Positions 12,416-23,945 of a stretch of 64,000 nucleotides of DNA are shown in pieces. Origin of the DNA: Mytilinidion resinicola. Its lineage: Eukaryota; Ascomycota; Dothideomycetes; Mytilinidiales; Mytilinidiaceae. Position numbers and translations under genes: made by a program. Each line of letters starts with the position of its first letter. Positions within the stretch are counted from its first letter, which is position 1. Below the pieces are notes generated by a model. It was not told where the DNA came from. It did not search any database and was given only the letters and a program-made list of their open reading frames with translations. The DNA lies in NCBI RefSeq assembly GCF_010093595.1, contig NW_022985438.1, forward strand, positions 1,013,435-1,077,434, written 5' to 3'.

Positions 12416-14360
12416 ATGCAGTGCTTCGACATCTTCTCGAAGAGCGAAACACCTAAACTCGTTGCAAGCTTTTCTCACGGAGACTGGACCCAGAATCATG
12501 CGGAAGCTCTGAAGACCGACAAGCTTCAGCCAGACCATTTTGTCAGGTTATTTTTGATTGAAGATTTGTCACCGTGTCTTATGCGACAGCTTAGCAGCAC
12601 ATTCGATCTCAGTCTGGAGGCTTTCGAAGAGCATCTATATGGGTCTCATTATTCAGCAGAGAGAGCTTCACATCCGGCGAAGTGGTCGACTGCGAACATG
12701 GACAAGCAGCACATGCCTATGACCTGGTATAGACCTGTGAGATGGGACTTCAATTTGATGTCTTATGATGAGATCGAATACCAGGAAACCCATGATGATA
12801 GGACTCGACCTAAGCTACATCCGTCGTTTCCAATTAGCCAGGAGTATCAAGGCGAAAGAGAGTCAAGACAGAAGTATTCCTGTTCATATCGAATCAAGCC
12901 GAATGTAATTCGCAGTGCTTGGAAGTTCTCGCGAGACCCGGCGTTCTCCAAAACCACTGATGCAAACACCCACTCGATTCTGGCCTGGGAAGAAAAGATC
13001 ACATTGATAAAACATAGGGTCGAAAGCGGTCCGCAAAGAAAAGGTACCTAATCCCCAAAATAGAAATATGGAGTCGAAAGATAATTAAGACGAGGCAGTA
13101 TTCGTGCTCTTGGACCCGCTTCCTGAAGTTGAAAGAACAAGAGTAAGAGTTCCTTGGACCGTGGTTAGGCCTTCCGACCAGTGGGACACCTACGGCTCTG
13201 ACCAGCCTTTGTTCCAAACGTTGTACCCAAGACGGTGTTGGAGAAATACTGTTTCTTTGGACTTGGTCTCCGAAGTTCTCAAGACCATCAATTCCTCCCT
13301 CAACGTTCCATCTTGTGCACTCGAAGACATAGTCTCTTGGCTCTGTCCCAGTAATCCATCCATAGGCCAAGACCTGGGCCCCACACCAGCACTACTGCAG
13401 GTCGTGCTTCAAGACTCGATGAGCTTGTTAGGTTCCCTGCGCATGTCATTGGACGAGATCCGCTTGAATAGAGATAGTGCAAACGAACATGCCATTCAAC
13501 AAAGTGTAGATCACTGGCGAAGGCTTATCGCACCCGTCGACATCATCCTCCCGAAGTTAGAGGAAAACCTTGAAAGCTTTATGCAGTTCGCATACCCGGA
13601 GCGTATACCTCCGCCAGCGCGTCGTCTGGTAGACTACGCCGTTGCCAATATCAAGAAAACCTTGGAATAGGCCGGTAGGCTACAGAGTGATCTGCGAGCG
13701 GACATTTCAATCATTGAAAGCCGCCGAGGAATTGCAGCTGCTGAAAGTGTGACTAAAGTTACCGAGCTGGCCTTCGTTTTCGTTCCTCTGAGCTTTTCGG
13801 CCGGCATCTTCAGCATGCAAATCAAAGAAATGAGGAACGGCGCTCCGTTATATGCCTTTGTTGTAGCTGCAACCGTGGTGGTAGTTCTATCATACAGCGT
13901 GCGGCTTATAGTACGAAGCAGGGCGACGGTCCGGATCATTGATGGTGCCTTTGCCGGAATCAGAAAAGATGCGGGCCTTCTACCCGGGGATAATGTTCCA
14001 ACTCGAGCCGCTCTACTTTGGGTCCTCACCAATGTTCCAAAGCAAGCCTCTCTGGTGCTAAATCGGGTGCTAAAGCGGATCCTTTTCAATAAAATGACGG
14101 TAGGTCTCGGTATTGTTCTCAGTCCTGGTATCTTCATTTTCCCGCTGGCGATGATATGGTCTCGACATACTTTAGATTTGTCGTTTAGAATTGTTTTTAC
14201 CATTCTAGTGTTGTCCGTTGGTTGGTTGGTCTGCTGGATCGTTGATGAACGAATAATTTCACACCTTTTTTGGTGGATGGCGAGAGCTCTTAACAGCATC
14301 CGTAGTACGGAGGGGCCACAGGGGAGCGTTAGCGAGGACGACGAGGTGAGTGAGGTATAG
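12416..14360 (+). pseudogene. CorA-like membrane protein gene with an in-frame stop
   Basis: This resembles the large fungal family of CorA-like Mg2+-transporter domain proteins. Two exons, 12416-13043 and 13090-14360, join through a 46-bp intron with matching phase. The cytosolic part includes LQPDHFVRLFLIEDLS and LSSTFDLSLEAFEEHLYGS. The pore-side helix reads SIIESRRGIAAAESVTKVTE and runs into a first membrane segment (FVFVPLSFSAGIFSMQI), a second (YAFVVAATVVVVLSYSVRLI) and two more hydrophobic segments near the C-terminus. A TAG at 13668-13670 interrupts the frame just before that helix, yet coding continues in the same frame for 230 codons to 14360. No intron of realistic size would skip the stop. 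I therefore call it a recent pseudogene or a sequence error. The true 5' end may lie upstream of 12416. Confidence 0.75.
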
Positions 14361-14756
14361 AATAAAAGTGGAATACGGCACGACTGGAATTAAGATGCAG
14401 GCCTCAGTTCTGAGAAGGCATAATTCGCCGTCCATTACGTGATATTCTCGCTGCTTCAGATGTTATTCTCAAGTGAACAGATTGTCTTTCTTGAAGTATC
14501 CCTGGGGTATTTGAACTATGAGCCACCAGAACTGTAAGGATATATCAACTTTTGGAGCTTCGGAGGTTTGCAGAAACTTTTGGGGATTAGACAAGGATTG
14601 ACAAGAGAATTGAGATATAAAATGCTTTTCGCACATCGAGTCTCCTTCTAAGAACGTGACGAACCAATCTTCGGTGAGATCACGAAGACTTCTTAGGCCT
14701 TACCATGGACTGTAAACGCATTAGCACGAATCCTCTAACTCCACTTCATTTTCAAC
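14361..14756. other. Intergenic between convergent genes
   Basis: About 400 bp between the CorA-like gene and the acetyltransferase, which converge here. No feature seen. Confidence 0.5.
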
Positions 14757-15456
14757 TCATACCTGGAACTCCTGCACTCCCTCCCCCCCAAACTCCCCGA
14801 AATCAAATCTCAAAGTCCTGACAGGCCTAAACCCATACCTCTCATACAACGGCTGGCCCATCGCCGACGCCTCAAGGTAGGTCTCCACCCCCTCCTCATC
14901 CGCCCGAACCAAGCCCCACCGTATCAGCATCGCCCCAGCTCCACGTCGATGATGCGCTGGGTGCGTTGAGAGCGCGTCAAGCACTACAATTAATCAGTTC
15001 CAGACTCACCAGACTCCCCCAGAGCCCATTCCCAAAAAAGGAAAAAGAATGAGAAAGGATAAACCCACTCCAATAAGGGCTCAGCGCCATTCTCTCCCTC
15101 TTCGCATCACTCAGCAGCTTCATAAATGCATTCCAGCACTCAGGATCCGAGTCCGGCGTCGGGGACGGGAGTTCCAGTTCTTCTAGCACCTCTTTCTCGG
15201 TCCTGAACACTTTCCACTTTGCGCCCGCGATGATTTCGCTGGTGTCCGTGTCCGTGACTTTCAAGAAGAAGACGTGCTTGTCGGTGGCGATCTGGTCGCG
15301 GACGCTGTCACGGATCTGCGCGTAGACCTCTGGCGACGGGCCATCGGGGCGCCGCGAGAAGAGGATGCGAAAGACGCTGTCACCGAATGCGGCTTGGCGG
15401 ATTGCCATGTAGGCGTCGACGTCGTCGGCTGTGAGGGGGGCGAGTTCTAGAGGCAT
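14757..15456 (-). CDS. GNAT-family N-acetyltransferase
   Basis: This is a small acetyl-CoA-dependent acetyltransferase of 204 residues; its substrate is unknown. Two exons, 15456-15069 and 14983-14757, join through a GTGGGT/TTGTAG intron. The N-terminus MPLELAPLTADDVDAYMAIRQAAF is the usual first strand and helix of GNAT proteins. The acetyl-CoA-binding loop is LSTHPAHHRRGAGAMLIRWG, matching the R/Q-x-x-G-x-G/A motif. The end YLEASAMGQPLYERYGFRPV is the typical motif B region. I start at the MPLELAP methionine because the 31 codons upstream in the same frame do not resemble the family. Proteins of this kind act on small amines, antibiotics or other metabolites in fungi, so no specific role is assigned. 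Confidence 0.88.
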
Positions 15457-15941
15457 GGTTGTTGGATCTGAAACAAAAAATTTCCCGAAAGAGAGAATAC
15501 AGGTGTGAAGGTTGAAGAAATAGAAATGTTTGAAGTGAGAATGACGCACCGGTATGAATCATGATGATGACTCAGAATGTCGTTAAGAGAGGAAGGTGCT
15601 AGTGTAGGGCGTACATACAATAGTACATACGAGACCTTGAAGTTTTTCGTGATGTTTCTAAAATCTCTACGTCTGAGGGTTTGGTGTTGGCGCAATCGTA
15701 CGTTAGAGAGCTCTACCAAATTGACGGGTGAAAATAAGGGTCTTAATCACGTGATTTTGGCAGTATGCTCCCAATCGTTTTGTATCACTTGCTGCTGAAT
15801 TACACGTTACATACGAATATCAGACTTCTTAGGACTAGATAGAGCAGTCAATTCTATCAATCATAGAATAATAACACAAAAAAACAGTGATACTGGAAAG
15901 AGAATTTGTAAGGCAATCGTCCTATCTACTGAGCCATCGTT
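15457..15941. other. Intergenic, no gene seen
   Basis: About 485 bp between two minus-strand genes. It presumably carries the acetyltransferase promoter. No repeat or RNA gene noticed. Confidence 0.45.
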
Positions 15942-16715
15942 CTATGTAGTGGTTGCAGCAGAATCACTTTGAGATGTTGTTGAGCTGGATTTGGCAGCAT
16001 TAGTCGTCGTGCCGAGTCCCGAAGCGGTGATTTGGCTCGACACATCGGTATCGGTCGTAAAGGATGAGGTACTGACGGCCTGCGTCGCCAATGGCTCTGA
16101 AGCTGCATCCGCTGTGGAGATTTCTGATGTTGACGATAGCGCTACGAGTGGTGTTGACGGAGGGCTTGAATGTGGCGTTGAGAGAGCTCCAATCGTGGAA
16201 GTTGCGGGGCCAGGCAAAATCACGGAATTAGTGCTGCTTGCCGTAACCAAACTCAAACTCGACGCAGACATATACGGCTCTGCAGTAAACGAGAAGTTTT
16301 GCGAGTAACTCAAGACCGGATCTGTATTGCCGAGCTCTGGATGATAGAAGTCGTTGACGAACATCTTAAGCCAGAAATAAGGTTGATTGCGTGGATAGTC
16401 TGACTGATGCGGAATATGCCACTCGTATTTCCCAGTGTTGGATACGTTCGTCGCTATCTGTCCACAAAACGGGTTGAAGAGGTAGTTATAGCAAAGATCT
16501 CCGAACGCGCGTGAGTAGCCATAGTAGGTGTCGTCCCAGAGCTGGAGCTCGACAGTACTGCCGATGTCTGGTTTCCATTCGATGGTGTAGGTGGTTCCGG
16601 CTACTAGCACTTCTCCGGCGGTGGGTTTTGATATGGAATTAAATTCACTGATCGCTAGATGCGACGTGAGAATGATGAAAGATGCATACAGCCTAACGTC
16701 GGTGAATTTGCGCAT
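15942..16715 (-). CDS. Secreted Ser/Thr-rich Kre9/Knh1-type protein
   Basis: This 257-residue protein starts with a signal peptide (KFTDVRLYASFIILTSHLAIS) followed at residues 25-140 by a yeast Kre9/Knh1-type Ser-Thr-rich membrane-anchored domain: SKPTAGEVLVAGTTYTIEW, VELQLWDD and a tail segment PYFWLKMFV. The last 110 residues are almost all Ser, Thr, Ala and Pro, consistent with heavy O-mannosylation in the cell wall. The frame ends SDSAATTT with no hydrophobic GPI-attachment tail, although many relatives have one. Either this protein is freely secreted or a small 3' exon was missed. I choose the methionine at 16715 because it directly precedes the signal peptide. Confidence 0.8.
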   Translation of the reverse strand: MRKFTDVRLYASFIILTSHLAISEFNSISKPTAGEVLVAGTTYTIEWKPDIGSTVELQLWDDTYYGYSRAFGDLCYNYLFNPFCGQIATNVSNTGKYEWHIPHQSDYPRNQPYFWLKMFVNDFYHPELGNTDPVLSYSQNFSFTAEPYMSASSLSLVTASSTNSVILPGPATSTIGALSTPHSSPPSTPLVALSSTSEISTADAASEPLATQAVSTSSFTTDTDVSSQITASGLGTTTNAAKSSSTTSQSDSAATTT

Positions 16716-17332
16716 GATCGATTGCTTGATGTTAGCAAACTGCGGTTCATTAATAAAAAGGAAAAAGTGACTTTGAAGGCTGATATATGAATGCAAGCAA
16801 CGAGTTCGAGCGGGATGCGCTCGTGATATTAATATCTTGACACGAGGTTGACGAGGATTCGATTGGATTAAGTGTAACTGTGGCGCAACGTCATCCGTAT
16901 CTTGCAGGACATGATAGGGCCTTGACAAGTTCTTCGTGTCAAGTCAGCTGCGGAGTAACGGAATATCCAAAGGGCTTTTGTGATGAATGGGGGCCGAAAT
17001 GCAGCTCAGTGCCGGAAAAAAACAGCGTGGTTTAATACTTGATCTTGGCGAACAAATGATGAATCAGGAGGATTGACTTCGAGAGTGGGTCTGTTTGAGG
17101 AAACTTGGAAGTATGAAGACTCTTGATAAAGGAACCTCTGAAGATACTATGGTGAGCCCTTGACGTCAATCGGCATTATTCCGTCAATCGGCATTATTCT
17201 CAGTTGAAAGTTGAGAATGGATAGTGTAGCTTTACCATGATGGCCAAGACTCAGCCCAGACTTACATTGTGAGAATCTACATAGGACTGCGAAATGTAAC
17301 TCGATTCTCGTCGACGTCTTTCTCCATTTCGA
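16716..17332. other. Intergenic, short direct duplication
   Basis: No gene seen. The sequence gtcaatcggcattattc occurs twice in a row at 17165-17198. Confidence 0.4.
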
Positions 17333-17896
17333 TCATAATTTCCCAACTTCGCCAACTCTCACAAATGTCGCCTCACCCTCCGCATACACTGTACCCATCC
17401 CGTCCTCCACCCACCCCTTCACCCACGTCCTCTTTCCCTCCACCTTTTCCACCTTCGCCCGCGCCAGTATAACCCCCGGCGTCGCCACCGGCTTCCTAAA
17501 CCTAACATACATCTCCTTCGTCGCCGGACTCGAACCCATATTCTTGCACGTCACTGCGCAGGCTCCCATGACCTGGTCCAGCAACGCCGCCAAAAATCCG
17601 CCATGCAGCCGTCCGCTAGCCCCGTCCAGCCCGTCGCCAACAGACACTATGATGTAATTTTCTTGCACGGGTGTTTCGGTGTTTGAGGAGGAGGCATTGG
17701 GGTCGGGGCGGCTGCAGCTGAGATAGGCGCGGACTGCGCGCTTGGTGTGGAGGGTTGCGGCAAACAGGCTGTTTGACACGCCTTCAGCGGGACCGGGTGC
17801 TCTATTTGAAAGTGGAGATTGTATGATGGTAGAGTCGGAGAGGAGCGTTTGGACCCAGGGGTGGGTCTCGAAGTCTTCGAAGTATTCGGTAGGCAT
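17333..17896 (-). CDS. Hotdog-fold thioesterase family protein
   Basis: This intronless 187-residue protein belongs to the 4HBT/PaaI-like hotdog thioesterase group, which cleaves acyl-CoA thioesters. The diagnostic segment is ASGRLHGGFLAALLDQVMGACA, where the HGG loop and the following hotdog helix are clear. It is followed by strands typical of the fold (KEMYVRFRKPVATPGVILARAKVEKVEGKRTWVKGWVED) and ends AEGEATFVRVGEVGKL. There is no clear targeting signal. Fungal genomes carry several of these proteins with unknown substrates. It sits between a cell-wall protein and a tyrosinase relic on the same strand, which does not suggest a shared pathway. Confidence 0.85.
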   Translation of the reverse strand: MPTEYFEDFETHPWVQTLLSDSTIIQSPLSNRAPGPAEGVSNSLFAATLHTKRAVRAYLSCSRPDPNASSSNTETPVQENYIIVSVGDGLDGASGRLHGGFLAALLDQVMGACAVTCKNMGSSPATKEMYVRFRKPVATPGVILARAKVEKVEGKRTWVKGWVEDGMGTVYAEGEATFVRVGEVGKL

Positions 17897-18378
17897 TGTA
17901 CGCGTAGGAGAGGGGGTTCAGGGCTCTAGGCGTGTGAGGAGGTCTACGGAGAGGATTTGGTTGCTTGATATTAGCTCGAGGGCCATGATTAAGACAGATA
18001 GAAAGATATGGGGCATATATCGGATTGAGATACCCATGGTGGGCGGGGATGCGCATGACGATTCGCGTTGGACCTCGGGACGATGTTTGATTGCTGTTGC
18101 TTGACACTAAATACGAAGCGCAATAGCATGAAATGATGTTAGTTGCGTTTGTAGATCTTGCGAAGTCTAGCTAAATCAATTGCACAGCTTGACTTTCATT
18201 TCATAGAATATCAAGAGGACTTTCACGGTACTGGTATGTCACGTGATGCATCCGCACTGAGAAGTCTTTGAGTACGTCACTAACATACAGTCCATTCCAT
18301 AATCGAAGTTCGACTTGGGTGTTATTTGGATAATATAAACCAGATGGTAGAATGTATCCTCCTTGCAGACTTCGCCCC
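17897..18378. other. Intergenic, small Kre9-like peptide fragment
   Basis: About 480 bp. A minus-strand reading near 18280-18330 gives QVELRLWNGLYVSDV, which resembles the VELQLWDD segment of the Kre9-like protein at 15.9-16.7 kb. It may be a worn duplicate fragment; no intact gene is present. Confidence 0.35.
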
Positions 18379-20065
18379 TTACACATACTTGTAACACATC
18401 GCACTGATATCCATGACGTTCCTGATAGGAACAAATGGCTTTTCTGGTCCTAGCTTACCAAAGAACATTGGAAAGTCTAGTGTAACATTCTTATATGCTA
18501 CGTCACCGAAGAAGTTGAAGGGATAGGCGAATTGAGTATCAGGTCCGGAGATGTCGTATAGACGATACGGGACTACGCAGTTGAGTGGGGGTTTCAGGCG
18601 AAAGGCTACGCGGAGTACTTACTGGCAGCCTCCCATTTGACCCAGAGCCTGTCGAGATTCGCGTGATGTAGGTAAAATAGTGGATCTGAGCATTTGTCAG
18701 TGTCAATTAGCCCGATCTCAGTAATTTCGAGGATCTTACCAGCAGGGCTCGCGTAGACGTCGCCGATTTAGATGAAAGTATCAGCCTTCATTCATAGTAA
18801 ATTGAATCTGGGTGCACTGACAACACCCAAATCTCCTCCGACACTTAGATGACCTCCACCATGGTACCTCATCCCTTCCACAGTCGTCGTACCTTGGACT
18901 TGGATGTCAAACGCTTGGAAAGTCTTGCCAGCAATCGTCTTTGCCACGACCGTGGAGTTTAGCGTCTGAGAAGCGAAGTATGAACTCAAGTCACGAGTCA
19001 TACAGCGAGGGTTGTATGCTGTGCTGAATCCTTCCATAAGTCAGCATCAAATTACGACTTCCGTCATATTCGGACTCACCGGGACCCATGTTTACAGTCC
19101 AATGGACAAACGGGCCATCTAGTACACATCCTATAGTCCCAACTTAGTAAGGCTTTATAAGTGTGAGGTTATTGAGCACATACCTCCGCCTGTCTTCCCG
19201 GGAATATGCAAGACGTTCGGATCGTTGGACGAATCGATGAATGGTCCGTTCCCTAGTACAAGCGTTCAGCACAACCCCAAGGAGCCATGGGATAACAAAG
19301 CTTTATACCTCCAAAGCCGTAAGTAGCGTCAAAAACCGGTGCTTTTGCAAACGAAGCTTCAGTGGCGTCCCGAGTCCAATCTGATTTCATGCATCAGCAT
19401 GTCTGCCCAGGTCTACGTCTGATGAAAGCGCTACCTACCCCAATACCTGTGTTTTGTGTTAGTAAAGAAAGATACACCTTTGTTAAGGCACTTACGGCTG
19501 CGCCCCCGTATAGCCACATGTAGTCTGAAGTTCTTTCTCATACTGCGCAACGGACTAGCGGTGCCATCTAGATTAGAGCATTAACCAAAGCCATAAAAGG
19601 GTGGAGAAGATACCTACGGCTGAAAATGACCCTACGCCTTGGTCAACTTAGAAATTAAGAGACATTTCTATGTCTTTCAAGCTCAAAGCGGACACCAAGC
19701 TTGTGGGGGCGAGGGCGTATTACTCATAACGAAGTGGATGAAATCAGTGTTGTTGATGTGAGTAGCGAGGAAGTCATCATATCGACTCCTTACTCCAGAA
19801 AAGTCCCTTGAAGTCAACGCAGGCTTGGTTTGCAGGCACTTTATTGCTGCTATGTAAGACAGCTTTTCGGAGCTGCTCAAAGTCCGCCTAGATGAGCAAA
19901 GTTAAAAGTCCAGAAGACGTGCTCGGCAATGCCATCATGTACTCACCATTCTTTCCTCGCGGATACCTTCGTACACGCGGTTCGAGGATAACTAGGTACG
20001 GCGCTGACAGTGATAGAGCATGTTACCAGCAAAGTCAAAACATGATGCGTCCAACGTAGGTGCAT
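18379..20065 (-). pseudogene. Secreted tyrosinase gene with inactivating lesions
   Basis: Tyrosinases are dicopper oxidases of phenols. Twelve exons can be placed from 20065 to 18379, including a 14-nt exon (19631-19618) and an 8-nt exon (19446-19439). In the order read they are a signal peptide (LTLLVTCSITVSAVPS), the N-terminal CTKVSARKEW motif, the copper-A region, CGYTGAQPYWDWTRDA, GMRYHGGGHLSVGGD, and the copper-B motif DPLFYLHHANLDRLW. The C-terminal part ends DISAMCYKYV. Two lesions appear. A TAG stop at 19557-19555 directly follows the WHR of the copper-A site, and the exon starting at 18763 has no AG acceptor before it (the sequence reads ATCG). The donor after exon 2 is also weak. 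All other junctions are canonical and in phase, so the break is recent. Confidence 0.82.
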
Positions 20066-21863
20066 GCTGACAATCCTTTTACGATCAGCAATTGCAGGCT
20101 GCGAGATATCACAACGTGGGGTGCGGCTAAGTCTCGCAAAATGCAGCAGCAACAAACTTTATAGCGATCTGAACTACATCTGCGATAATTCTTGGCGCGG
20201 TGGCGAAGCAGGCAAAAAACGCCGCAAAAATGAGGGTCATAGCTGCATACAGTCACATCCCCCCTTGCAGGAAACGTGACGCAACGGAGGCACAGCATTC
20301 GGAGTGATGCTTCATTCTGATTGGAGTAAGACGGTCCCGAACAGTCCCATAAGAGAGAAGTGAGAGAAGCTAAGTTTCCAATACCATGGTCGGAGACAAC
20401 ACCTCAACCATCGTGCAGTAGAACGAAAATACGACCAGCAAATTTACTGCCAAGTCAGAAGAGAGAAGGGGTCCTTCGAGACTATTCTAATATTGAGCCG
20501 GAGCGGTTGGAATACCAGTGACTTTGGAGGAACGACGCTGATTCCACGATTACGTTTATGTTTAAAGAGTTGGTTCTGGAAGCGGTTGGCAACCAAGGCC
20601 CCGATTTCTGACCTTCGTGAAGGAATTTAGGCACGATCAGTGGCTGCATTTGCTTGGTTGGCGAAGAGGGCTTTCGGCCCTTGATCGTACAGCCGGAGTA
20701 TCTTCATACAGCCCATCAAAACGCTACATAGTCGTGAATGAGAGGTTGCTAGAACGGGAATATCCCAAAGGGTACGAGCTGTCTTTCGATGTAAACTGGA
20801 AGGCAAGTCTCGAGCCATTGTGGCGTCTTCGGCAGTGTCACAAGGGTTTAACCATGCATGAGGTAGAGGCCCTAGTGTCGATTAGAGAGTACGATGTACT
20901 TTCACGAGAACAATTACTCTATGTCGTATGCGAGGCGTCTAGGAGTAGTGGTGGCATGGTGTTGGTAAAGAGTGAAGGGTCAAGGAGAGAGGACGATCGG
21001 TTAAATGGGTATTGGGGCTAATCAATATTTAGCGTAGCGCCAAAGCTTATTCCAGCTCCCTGATACTCCTACTCCTCTTTGTCCATCCCCCTTCAACACT
21101 CTTTCATCACTGCTTCTTCACCCTTTGATCATATCAGGACAGGAAGTGTACCCGAGATGCTCACACTACTCGGTCTACTGTTCATCAGACTGTGGAAACC
21201 GAGCCATGTCGCCCGAATCATGTCCCTTTACGCATTCCCCTTTCACCCCGGAGCCACGTGAGTCTATTCAAGACCATCCTGGTCTAGCCATGTTATAGCA
21301 AGGTTAATAGACCATGTATCTCCATCGAGGATTCGGGCTTGTGCGAACGCATCTCAGGCAGGAGACCTCTCTCGAATTCAACTGTAGCTTTCAAGTCACT
21401 CTCCAGTTTCACTCCAGTTTCACTGTAGTAGCTCGAGTGGCCTTAGACATCCACCATAGATCTCGAAGAGACTCGATAGTACTCCATGTGTTTCAAACCC
21501 CACAACCTGATCACGTTCGGAACCTAGCTTCGCAGTGTTGCGTGCATTCGGCCATCCCCATCCGCATGCTTCATTGTCCTTTGTTGTGCCTCGCCTTGGT
21601 CTCTGAGATTCTGAGACCTCCTGCCCTTCAAAGCAACATCACCAGTCCAATGTATCCTTGCCTCCCAAGACACAACCGTTCGCAGGGATGTTATTTTATA
21701 TGGCCAGTTCCTGCCTACACTTACTTATCCATCATTGCATCGCTACCCCACGACATGCCCTAGACGCGAGCTTTATCAAAATCATCCCGGTGCTCCTACA
21801 AACCCGATCACAATAAACCTTTACGCAATCGCATATCCCTGGCGGCTGCGATTTAAGTGCACA
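20066..21863. other. Intergenic; one unassigned open frame
   Basis: An open frame at 20617-21021 (plus) encodes up to 134 residues with no recognisable domain, and its first codon is not ATG. I do not support it as a gene. The remainder shows only short frames. The right end presumably holds the promoter of the rhodopsin-like gene. Confidence 0.4.
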
Positions 21864-23433
21864 ATGCAGGATAGAACCCTACTTACTCGCAATTTGAACT
21901 ATGCTCTCATCGCTATATCTACTGTCATTATCTTGGTGCGGCTACAGGTGCGAGTGTTCATGATAAGAAACCCTGGTCTCGACGATGTGTTCGCCATTGC
22001 CGCATGGGTATGATCAAATGACGGCTCAATGTCAAGCTGACGTTTGCTAACTTACTCTTAGGCGACTCTTACAACTCTTTCTTCTTTAGAGATATTCGGT
22101 AGGGCGGCTTCACGAGACATCCCTCCGAGATGTAAAAACTAACCAAATTTAATAGAAACCTTCCACGGATCGGGGAAACAGATAATATTAGTTCGGCCGC
22201 AAGATCTCACGATCTTCTTCTCAGTTTGTGAATTCAACACTCGGTATCAATAGCGAAGCGAGCTCAGCGTCTATTCAGATCCTACCAACCATGCAACTCC
22301 TCTACATATCGTCTTCGGGACTCGTGAGGCTATCGATCGTAGCGTTTTTGCCACGGCCCAACAAAGATGGTGAGGAAAGCTCTCTTACTAGCGAATGTAA
22401 ACAACTCGATATACCAGTCGCCAGGAAGTTCCCTCCGTGATCAGATAAAGACACGAAAAGACTTCATATTTCAATCCAAGCCGCGCCGACCGCATACGGA
22501 AACAAGAGTACTTTCTAATTTATTCATAGCATTTTTCAGAAAGATAGTGTATGCACTCGGGGGTCTAATCGCAGCGGTAACCATAGTTTGTTTCTTCGTC
22601 CTGCTGTTCGAGTGTAAACACATACCGTACGTAATCATCTGCAATGATCATTGTAATATGAAGCTAACCCGCCCAGTGGCCTCTGGAACAAAAGGAGACC
22701 AGGAGCGCAGTGTCTAGCACCATATCGTGAAGCCATCCTCATGTATACGCACACCTCGTTCGGAATCCTCTTCGACAGCTTGCTGCTGGCCCTCCCTATC
22801 TGGGTCTTATACAAGAAAATGATGTTCAACAGCCAAACTCTCAAAGTGATGCTTGTCTTTACAATCGGCTTTTTTGCTGCTGTTACCGGCATCGTTCGCC
22901 TGTCCGTCATTATCCGCATTAACATGGCCCTCAATACGACCTTCAACATCTCGATTGCATCATTCTGGACGGACTTGGAGGGTCACGTCGGCCTATGGGT
23001 TGCATGCTTCCCCGCTCTTCAACCACTGCTCCGCCTGTTATCGTTCAAGCTTGGCCTCCGTAGGAAACTTCTTTCCTCATCAAATCTAGGGAATTCGAAC
23101 CACGTCAAGAATAGTGCCAATCGATCCGCATACGGAAAAGGCTCGAAATTCGGAAACCACAGCACGCAATCCGGAAATGGTCGTGCAAACTCAAAGTGGA
23201 GCGCAGAGAGAATCAGCGGAGTGCCCGCTATAGAACCAGTCGAGCTCGAAGACCTGCCCGACAGGTCTAACCTGCGCAGCCCCCACGGGAGCGTTGAATC
23301 CGATAAGCGACCACCATCGAGAGGTATTGTTGTAACTACAGATGTGACTCACGAGATCGAGCCACGGAGGATGGAGTATGACGGGAATGAGAGGAAGGTG
23401 CAAGATCGAAAGAAGGCTTGGTTAGCTGTATGA
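21864..23433 (+). CDS. Fungal rhodopsin-like/PTH11-type integral membrane protein
   Basis: This 390-residue seven-helix protein belongs to the fungal rhodopsin-domain family that contains PTH11-like receptors. Seven exons fit with matching phases: 21864-22007, 22062-22098, 22156-22223, 22279-22369, 22418-22436 (19 nt), 22540-22630 and 22711-23433. Helices include NYALIAISTVIILVRLQVRV, SSGLVRLSIVAFLPR, VYALGGLIAAVTIVCFFVLL, FGILFDSLLLALPIWVLYKK and VMLVFTIGFFAAVTGIVRLS. The family motifs GLDDVF, GSGK and ASFWTDLEGHVGLWVACFPALQPLL are present. A polar tail of about 130 residues lies in the cytosol. The N-terminus lacks a CFEM domain. The last acceptor is ambiguous: a site farther left, ending at about 22676, would give a frameshift, so I use the one at 22710. 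Confidence 0.82.
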
Positions 23434-23945
23434 GCTGATTCTGTAATTCATGCAACTCCATCTCTATGAGGGCTCAGATTGGACCACCTTCTAGATTCTT
23501 TCTACATTGAGTTCATGCAAGAGACACCTAATATAACTAAAACTCTTACGCTTCATGTTCAGAACAAAGGAAAAAAACATATACTCCGAATGCGGTACAC
23601 GTCTTGATTTTGTACCGATACCACGAACAAAGGCCAACCAACAACTCCGAGCAATTGATTCTTTGTCTAGCATGAACCATCATCTACTCATGAGTTTGAT
23701 CCATCGACTTCGGATGTCGCCAGTTTCTAAGACACTCATTGCGACCGTGGGTAGTAGATGATCTTAAGCAAAATTCCCACAGTGCGGCGACCCGTCCATT
23801 CCACCCCTTTTAGAGCCCTTCGCGCCATCGTACCGGTACGTACAAGCCTCATTCTCGGCCTGCGGATGATCAGAGACTAACATCCCACCTAAAGCCATAG
23901 CCCCACTCAATCTCCTATTTCAACCTCCCCATCCCCACGCTCGCC
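23434..23945. other. Intergenic, no gene seen
   Basis: About 510 bp. The last 60 bp before the kinase start are C-rich, as is common before fungal start codons. Confidence 0.45.

Noticed and set aside
20617..21021. 134-codon plus-strand open frame
   Set aside because: No ATG at its start, no recognisable domain and no splice partner found.
21864..23433. Frameshift in the rhodopsin-like gene near 22711
   Set aside because: Using the acceptor ending at 22710 with the donor at 22631 gives an uninterrupted seven-exon frame, so no lesion is needed.
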